DNA of 11,024 nucleotides from an uncultured Clostridia bacterium (GTDB lineage: Bacteria; Bacillota; Clostridia; Christensenellales; Borkfalkiaceae). The DNA lies in the NCBI GenBank assembly GCA_944338265.1, contig CALVLO010000043.1, positions 1-11,024 of the forward strand. Direction: 5' to 3'. A model generated the notes under the pieces. That model saw nothing but the letters and a program-made list of their open reading frames with translations, was not told where the DNA came from and did not search any database. The translations under genes were made by a program, and so were the position numbers. Below, one piece after another: positions 7,286 to 11,024 of this stretch; position 1 is the stretch's first letter; the number at the start of each line of letters is the position of its first letter.

Positions 7286-7312
7286 GCGCCGCGGAACTTC
7301 CGCGGCGCTTTT
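7286..7312 (+). terminator. Intrinsic terminator after the phosphohexomutase
   Basis: GCGCCGCGG (7286-7294) and CCGCGGCGC (7300-7308) form a perfect 9-bp GC stem around AACTT, followed by TTTT (7309-7312). It lies 29 bases past the stop. The recombinase gene converges from the right; on the minus strand the hairpin is followed only by ATCTTCTT, so it may act weakly in both directions. Confidence 0.88.
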
Positions 7313-7343
7313 GCTGCTTGGCATTTCCTGCAGGGCGCTGCCC

Positions 7344-7946
7344 TCAACGGGGCTCTCTGAGCCTGCCGAGATGTTTGTAAAAGGCGCTCTTTTTCAGCCG
7401 AAGCTGTCCGAGCGCATCGCATAGCGAGATGCGCTTTTGCCGATACGCCTGCATCACGGCGAGAAATTGCGCCGAATACGTTCTTTGCGGGCGGCCAAAC
7501 CTCACGCCGCGCGCCTTGGCAAGCCGAGTGCCCTCCGCCTGCCGCGCGCGGATATTCATGCGCTCGTTTTCCGCCAAAAAGGAGAGGACTTGCAGCACAA
7601 GATCGGCAACGAATTTTCCGACGAGCGTTCCGCTGCGGATGCGCGTATCCAAAAGCGGCATATCCAAAACGAGGATGTCTGCGCCGATCTCCCGCGTGAT
7701 CTGCTTCCATTCGTTGAGGATCTGTTCGTAATTGCGCCCCAAACGGTCGAGCGAGGCGATCACGAGCAGATCGCCGCCCTTCAGATGCTTCAAAAGGTGC
7801 TGATACTGCGTCCGCAAAAAATTTTTGCCGCTCTTTTTATCGGCGAAGATGTTCTTTTGCGGGATGCCGTATTCCGCAAACGCAGAAAGCTGCCTTGCAA
7901 GATTTTGATCGCGCGCCGATACGCGCGCATAGCCGTAGATGGTCAT
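7344..7946 (-). CDS. Serine site-specific recombinase (resolvase/invertase family)
   Basis: This 200-aa small serine recombinase is of the Hin/Pin/TnpR size class, whose members cut DNA at two sites through a phosphoserine link and either invert or delete the intervening segment. The N-terminus MTIYGYARVSARDQN holds the catalytic S10 and R8; SLDRLGRN (65-72) holds the conserved active-site arginines R68 and R71; ENERMNIRARQAEG (126-139) begins the long E-helix; RGVRFGRP (146-153) leads to a C-terminal helix-turn-helix (about 160-195). The frame is open further upstream, but the family begins at MTIYGY, and GGAG (plus-strand CTCC, 7956-7959) lies 9 bases before this ATG. No transposase, relaxase or phage gene is nearby. 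Its neighbourhood of oriented dyads around a promoter suggests an invertase rather than a transposon resolvase, but this is inference. Confidence 0.93.
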   Translation of the reverse strand: MTIYGYARVSARDQNLARQLSAFAEYGIPQKNIFADKKSGKNFLRTQYQHLLKHLKGGDLLVIASLDRLGRNYEQILNEWKQITREIGADILVLDMPLLDTRIRSGTLVGKFVADLVLQVLSFLAENERMNIRARQAEGTRLAKARGVRFGRPQRTYSAQFLAVMQAYRQKRISLCDALGQLRLKKSAFYKHLGRLREPR

Positions 7947-7974
7947 GGGAAAAATCTCCGTTTTTTCTTTTACC

Positions 7975-8257
7975 ATACTGTAAGGGAAAAATACGAAGCA
8001 CGCCTTTGGCGGCATCTTTTCGGCAACTTTTTGCTCATCTTCCTTGTAATACCTCGGTATTACTGCGTCATCTTCACAAAAATTTGACGCGAAAATCTTC
8101 ACGCCAAAGGTGCAAAGCAATCAAAAGCGGCAAGATGGGCGTCTCAGACGCGGCGAAGCCCGCAGCGCGTGCCGTGTGGCACGGGCAAGGGTTTCAACAA
8201 AGTATGAGCGCCTCAGTTTCCGCTTTTGATCGGGTTCGTATTACTCCCTTACAGTAT
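7975..8257. repeat. 283-bp segment bounded by 23-bp imperfect inverted repeats
   Basis: ATACTGTAAGGGA-AA-AATACGAA (7975-7997) is matched in inverse at 8235-8257 with 21 of 23 positions identical. Inside are further inverted repeats: GCACgCCTTTGGCG (7998-8011) with CGCCAAAGGTGC (8102-8113), GTAATACC/GGTATTAC (8046-8063), GCGTCA/TGACGC (8065-8090), ATCAAAAGCGG/CCGCTTTTGAT (8120-8130/8220-8230), GCGTC/GACGC (8139-8151) and CGTGCC/GGCACG (8168-8183). There is no convincing gene. If the ends are read as CTGTAAGGGA, each is flanked by TA, as for Tc1/mariner-like MITEs. It could equally be a structured leader RNA of the recombinase or an invertible segment. Confidence 0.7.
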
Positions 8258-8281
8258 AGCAAAAACAGGGAAAATGAGCAA
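8253..8281 (-). promoter_or_regulatory. Candidate promoter for the recombinase gene
   Basis: On the minus strand, TTGCTC (plus 8276-8281), a 17-base spacer and TATACT (plus 8253-8258) with a preceding TGC form an extended -10 promoter aimed at the recombinase. The transcript would start near 8246 and carry a leader of about 300 bases. The -10 box overlaps the right 23-bp inverted repeat, which could expose the promoter to control by whatever binds that repeat. Confidence 0.6.
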
Positions 8282-8294
8282 AATGGCAGTTCGC

Positions 8295-8310
8295 GAAAGG
8301 TACACTTTTC
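8295..8310 (+). other. Left dyad, candidate recombination half of an inverted pair
   Basis: GAAAGGT-AC-ACTTTTC is an imperfect palindrome (6 of 7 half-site bases) with central dinucleotide AC. It matches the dyad at 8410-8425 in inverse orientation over AAA(A/G)GTACACTTTTC. Layout and polarity fit a small serine-recombinase crossover site; a regulator operator is the alternative. Confidence 0.5.
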
Positions 8311-8349
8311 ACGGAAATATTATCTTTGTCACTTTTTTGTCAAAAGGGA

Positions 8350-8378
8350 TTGATTTTCCACGCATTGTATGGTATACT
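8350..8378 (+). promoter_or_regulatory. Extended -10 promoter for the membrane protein/lipoprotein pair
   Basis: TTGATT (8350-8355), a 17-base spacer and TATACT (8373-8378) preceded by TGG (8370-8372) form a good sigma-70-type promoter. It lies wholly between the inverted dyads at 8295-8310 and 8410-8425, and the expected start near 8385 puts the right dyad in the leader. Just upstream, TTGTCA occurs twice (8326-8331 and 8337-8342), 11 bases apart, on one face of the helix; this may be an activator site. Confidence 0.82.
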
Positions 8379-8409
8379 ATCATCAACTATAAAACGTTTG
8401 GCACTTCTC

Positions 8410-8425
8410 GAAAAGTGTACTTTTT
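8410..8425 (-). other. Right dyad, candidate recombination half of an inverted pair
   Basis: GAAAAGT-GT-ACTTTTT is a near-perfect palindrome with central dinucleotide GT, the complement of the AC in the left dyad at 8295-8310. The centres are 115 bases apart. The site sits between the promoter's transcription start and the ribosome binding site of the downstream gene. Confidence 0.5.
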
Positions 8426-8442
8426 ATGGAGTAAGGGGTAAA

Positions 8443-8937
8443 ATGAGGTTTTTCGTTTGGTTGTTGAATGCAGGGGCGCGCCATCACGGCGGGATCAGGC
8501 GCTACGAAAAAGGCGGGATGGGGGTCCGCATCGTCACCATTCTCGTTGCCTTGCTCTTTATCGGCGCTTCGCTCGGGTTGGAATATTGGCTGTTTACTTC
8601 CTTGCAAGACCGGGAAGCCTTCGGCGGAGGCGGCGCAAAGATCGTCATACTCATCCTGATCGGCATTTTATTTGTGGCAACGGCAGGCGCGACGATAGAG
8701 TACTGTGCGATTTTTTCGCTGACGGCGTTCCGCATGGCGATATACGGCGTTGCTTGCTCCAGGGCAAAGCGGAAGCAGCTTGCCGAAGCGCAAGCCGCCG
8801 CCGAGGCGGAAGGGGCGGGCGATCCTGTCGATACGGGCAAGTATAAGGGCTTCGATATTTTTCACGGCTTTTTGCAGATCGCTTTCATTATAGGGCTGAT
8901 CGGCGGGGTGATCGCGCTCGCCTCTGTGCTTTTATAA
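8443..8937 (+). CDS. Small three-helix membrane protein of unknown function
   Basis: The family is not recognised. The 164-aa protein has a basic, amphipathic N-terminus (MRFFVWLLNAGARHHGG), hydrophobic helices at about 27-46, 66-88 and 141-163, a Gly-rich turn (EAFGGGGAK, 59-66), and a charged Ala/Glu/Arg/Lys loop (about 105-137) that is probably cytoplasmic. An ATG at 8443 is chosen over upstream in-frame starts because those lie before or inside the promoter, whereas GGAG/AAGGGG (8428-8438) precedes this one. The lipoprotein gene starts 27 bases after its stop, so the two probably share the promoter at 8350-8378 and its possible switching. A partner or accessory role for the lipoprotein is a guess from context. 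Confidence 0.8.
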   Translation: MRFFVWLLNAGARHHGGIRRYEKGGMGVRIVTILVALLFIGASLGLEYWLFTSLQDREAFGGGGAKIVILILIGILFVATAGATIEYCAIFSLTAFRMAIYGVACSRAKRKQLAEAQAAAEAEGAGDPVDTGKYKGFDIFHGFLQIAFIIGLIGGVIALASVLL

Positions 8938-8964
8938 AAATTGTGGATGGATAAGGAGGGAGTT

Positions 8965-10599
8965 ATGAAAAAGAGACGCATTTTACAGGGCTGCTTGGTC
9001 GGGGCGATGGCGCTTGCGGCGGCATTCGGCTTTGCCGCCTGTTCCGATGGGAACGGCGATCCGAAGTCTTACACGCTGCGCTTTACGTTGAATGGCGAAG
9101 CGCTGACGCAGGAATCCCCTGCCTATGTTGTCCTTCAGGCGGAGGGCGAATCGGCGCTCACAGAAGTGAGTGTGAAAGAGGGCGAGGCGGCGGAGCTCGA
9201 CGTCTATCTTTCCGACTATCTCGATGCAGATACGCTGCAATTTACAGAGGGGGGCGCGGCAGCAGACGATCTGTTCACGCCCGACGAGGCGCATACCGTC
9301 ACTTCGGTCGGATTTGATTACCAAAAGGTCGGCGTGCTGCACATTCCCGCCGTTACGGCGGACCGCACGTTTGCGCTCACCTGTGAAGAGCGTGCGATCA
9401 AGCTGAATTTTACGCAGACGGACGAGCCGGCAAATTCGTGGCCCGACGATGCAGCCATCCAGACTGCCGTCTTTGACTCTTTGGAAGTCTACGCGGGCGG
9501 CGCTTGGAGCAATTTATCGCAGATCGCTTCTTCGGGCGAGGCGCTTTCCACAACGTACACCGAGCTGCAAAGCACGGTGGAAGAGGAGGGGGATCGCCCG
9601 GGCATCCGTCTGCGTTCGCAAAAGTATCTCCATGGCGCGTTTTATGGCGATGACAGATTTATGACGGCAAACGGCGAAACGGCGCAGGTGCTTTCGGATG
9701 AAATGAACGATTTGGATGAGTATCTGTTCCCCATGGGCTCTTTTTATGCCACGGAGTATACGATCACGCTCGATCAGACCCGCCTCGTCATTCTGAATTG
9801 GAATATCATTGCCAACGGCAGCGTGTGGCAGAAGGAAGAGGAAAAATGGGGCTTTCAGCCGCTGATCGGCGAGGCTGTTGCCAACTTCTCTTTTTCGCTC
9901 GATGCTTTGGAAGGGGTCGATCTTAAAAACGTCAAAGTCTTTGTGTACGACGAAGAACTTACGGCGGAAAACGGCGCGTATACGCTCACAAAAGCGCCCT
10001 GCGAGTACGCGGGCTGCGAGAATATCGGAGAATATCGGCTCACGCTCCAAGGATTGGACGAGGGGCGCGGGCAAGCGCTCACCAAGATCACGCTTGAAAA
10101 TATCAACCCTTCCGCAACTCTGTCGGAGCATGCCTCGCAAGCCTCCTATGCCTATTATTGGGATGAGACTGCGATCTACTATCCCGCAGGGATGGAGCAG
10201 AAGACGACGCTCGTCGTGGAATATATTTTCACCTATTACGGTACAACCGAGATCGAAGATTTTGAGCAAACCGATCTCTATCAGTCGTCCATCCAATTTA
10301 AGGCGGCGATCTCCTATCAGCTTCCTACGGGCGAGCGGAAAGAAGAGAAGTTTGATTTGGCAAACTTCCTGCCCGGGATGGACGATGTTACAAAGATCAG
10401 TACCGCGCCGGATACCGATACCTTGAAGGGAGAATACGAGGTCACATCGGCAAATGGCTCGCAGGTGCAAGTGCAATATAGCATCGACCGGAGGGGATCC
10501 AGGGAAAGCAACGGTGTGCGTGAGTATACCGAATATGGCTTTGTTATTTCTTTTACCTTTGTTCCTGCCGTCGATATGACTGCAACCATCTCTATGTGA
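8965..10599 (+). CDS. Large acidic lipoprotein of unknown function
   Basis: This 544-aa protein begins MKKRRILQGC, followed by a hydrophobic stretch and the lipobox-like FAAC, placing lipidated C26 at the mature N-terminus; it should be anchored on the outer face of the membrane. The -3 residue is Phe rather than the usual Leu, which is tolerated. After a short Asp/Gly-rich linker, the body is acidic, rich in Thr, Tyr and Glu and alternates polar and hydrophobic residues, suggesting beta-sandwich domains (starting at YTLRFTLNGEAL). Two cysteines, C346 and C351, may form a disulphide or bind metal. No enzyme motif, sortase signal or known repeat is seen. AAGGAGG (8953-8959), 5 bases before the ATG, fixes the start. 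It is the likely main output of the promoter at 8350-8378. Confidence 0.88.
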   Translation: MKKRRILQGCLVGAMALAAAFGFAACSDGNGDPKSYTLRFTLNGEALTQESPAYVVLQAEGESALTEVSVKEGEAAELDVYLSDYLDADTLQFTEGGAAADDLFTPDEAHTVTSVGFDYQKVGVLHIPAVTADRTFALTCEERAIKLNFTQTDEPANSWPDDAAIQTAVFDSLEVYAGGAWSNLSQIASSGEALSTTYTELQSTVEEEGDRPGIRLRSQKYLHGAFYGDDRFMTANGETAQVLSDEMNDLDEYLFPMGSFYATEYTITLDQTRLVILNWNIIANGSVWQKEEEKWGFQPLIGEAVANFSFSLDALEGVDLKNVKVFVYDEELTAENGAYTLTKAPCEYAGCENIGEYRLTLQGLDEGRGQALTKITLENINPSATLSEHASQASYAYYWDETAIYYPAGMEQKTTLVVEYIFTYYGTTEIEDFEQTDLYQSSIQFKAAISYQLPTGERKEEKFDLANFLPGMDDVTKISTAPDTDTLKGEYEVTSANGSQVQVQYSIDRRGSRESNGVREYTEYGFVISFTFVPAVDMTATISM

Positions 10600-10709
10600 T
10601 CGCAGCGCAAAGGAAAAGCCTTCCCTGTGCGGGCGGGGTTTTAAGGGAAGACCTGCCGCCTTCTAAGAGGTTGGATAACAGGGGAGGCAAGAAAAGAAGT
10701 TGAGACAAT
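10600..10709. other. Gene-free spacer after the lipoprotein
   Basis: No gene is seen. CTTCCCT (10620-10626) and AGGGAAG (10644-10650) form a 7-bp inverted repeat around a GC-rich loop containing TTTT, not a convincing terminator. GGATAACAGGGGAGGCAAGA plus AA (10673-10694) resembles 2380-2402. GGGAGGCAAG (10682-10691) is the inverse of CTTGCCTCCC at the start of the following repeat (10719-10728), so repeat modules face each other here. Confidence 0.5.
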
Positions 10710-10826
10710 GGCAAAATACTTGCCTCCCTCTTTGAGGGAGGTGCCCCGCAGGGGCGGTGGGAGTTGGGAAAGGTTTCCCCTCATCCGCTTTATCCCCGCC
10801 GCAACAGCGGCGGGGATAAAGCACCT
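10710..10826 (+). repeat. Intergenic hairpin repeat, copy A
   Basis: This 117-base unit starts GGCAAAATACTTGCC and ends AAAGCACCT. It contains CCTCCCTC-TTT-GAGGGAGG (10723-10741), GCCCC-GCA-GGGGC (10743-10755), and a perfect 16-bp inverted repeat GCTTTATCCCCGCCGC / GCGGCGGGGATAAAGC with an AACA loop (10787-10822). A further hairpin, CCTTCCCC-CCAA-GGGGAAGG (10824-10843), follows. It recurs almost unchanged 197 bases later. It is non-coding and resembles mobile or extragenic-palindrome families common between genes. Confidence 0.88.
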
Positions 10827-10906
10827 TCCCCCCAAGGGGAAGGCATGGGGCGCTCCCTCTATCACACTATGCTTATGTGCCGACGCCCAAGGGAAAGGCG
10901 ATCCTC

Positions 10907-11024
10907 GGCAAAATACTTGCCTCCCTCTGTGAGGGAGGTGCCCCGTAAGGGGCGGTGGGAGTTGGGAAAGGTTCCCCCTCATCCGCTTTATCCCCGCCGC
11001 AACAGCGGCGGGGATAAAGCACCT
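10907..11024 (+). repeat. Intergenic hairpin repeat, copy B (runs off the window)
   Basis: A near-identical second copy of 10710-10826 differs only at the first loop (TGT for TTT), around the second loop (GTAA for GCA, one base longer) and at one T/C in the GGTTTCCCC stretch. The 16-bp perfect inverted repeat is at 10985-11000 and 11005-11020. Differences sit in loops or unpaired stretches while stems are intact. The unit is cut by the window end. Confidence 0.88.

Noticed and set aside
6217..7710. Long open frame (497 codons) on the minus strand.
   Set aside because: It lies antisense to the phosphohexomutase and overlaps the terminator and the recombinase gene. Its Arg/Ala/His-rich translation has no family motif and is typical of GC-rich shadow frames.
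7970..8038. 22-residue basic peptide frame on the minus strand (MSKKLPKRCRQRRASYF...), upstream of the recombinase.
   Set aside because: AAGGA lies only two bases before the ATG, too close for efficient initiation, and the frame overlaps the left inverted repeat. It could be a leader peptide, but support is too weak to list as a gene.
7947..8120. N-terminal extension of the recombinase (58 extra codons are open).
   Set aside because: Family members start at the MTIYGYARVS segment, a good ribosome binding site precedes that ATG, and the extension would translate structured repeat sequence.
7344..8257. Interpretation as an IS607-type insertion sequence.
   Set aside because: IS607 transposases carry the DNA-binding domain at the N-terminus and usually accompany tnpB. 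Here the helix-turn-helix is C-terminal and no tnpB is present.
9514..10476. 320-codon open frame on the minus strand.
   Set aside because: It is a shadow of the lipoprotein gene, with no plausible start signal or motif.
10641..10982. 113-codon minus-strand open frame over the terminal repeats.
   Set aside because: It merely translates the direct repeats, giving a duplicated peptide, and has no ribosome binding site.
10710..11024. Possible CRISPR array, because two repeats recur with regular spacing.
   Set aside because: The repeat unit is about 117 bases with internal hairpins, the interval is 80 bases, only two copies are visible and no cas gene is present. It is an intergenic repeat, not CRISPR.

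Overview
The window reads as chromosomal DNA of a GC-rich, Gram-positive-type bacterium, most likely an uncultured gut member of the Clostridia. This rests on strong AAGGAG/GGAGG ribosome binding sites, textbook 17-bp-spacer promoters, short intergenic gaps, a lipoprotein signal, a serine recombinase of a type common in gut Clostridia, and GC-rich hairpin repeats between genes. The taxonomic guess is inference; no rRNA or other marker is present.

Layout. (1) 1-2227, plus strand: a tight housekeeping string, with the end of elongation factor P overlapping dtd (D-aminoacyl-tRNA deacylase), then an MBL-fold hydrolase overlapping a Cof-type HAD phosphatase. (2) 2228-2609: a 382-bp gene-free gap with hairpin-rich repeat sequence and a near-consensus extended -10 promoter. 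(3) 2610-3449: a membrane sugar-phosphate transferase (PF02397 type), followed by a probable terminator and a new promoter. (4) 3604-7257: two adjacent, architecturally similar six-helix membrane proteins and a phosphoglucomutase/phosphomannomutase, closed by a strong terminator. Sugar-1-phosphate supply (mutase) and a lipid-linked sugar transferase in neighbouring units suggest envelope glycan or glycolipid synthesis, but no full gene cluster is visible. (5) 7344-7946, minus strand: a 200-aa serine site-specific recombinase. (6) 7947-8442: an unusual 496-bp control region. (7) 8443-10599, plus strand: a small three-helix membrane protein and a large acidic lipoprotein of unknown function. (8) 10600-11024: gene-free, with a 197-bp-period direct repeat built from perfect hairpins, running off the window end.

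The most interesting part is 7947-8442 and its neighbours. An extended -10 promoter (TTGATT-17-TATACT) facing the membrane protein/lipoprotein pair lies between two inversely oriented imperfect palindromes, GAAAGGT-AC-ACTTTTC and GAAAAGT-GT-ACTTTTT. Each has an asymmetric central dinucleotide (AC versus GT), the layout expected of serine-recombinase crossover sites, and a serine recombinase gene is adjacent and divergent. I propose, as inference, an invertible-promoter (phase-variation) switch for a surface lipoprotein operon; a DNA-looping operator pair is the main alternative. A second, separate 283-bp segment bounded by 23-bp imperfect inverted repeats (7975-8257) fills the recombinase leader. 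It is folded through and through by nested inverted repeats and could be a MITE, a structured RNA leader or a second invertible segment.
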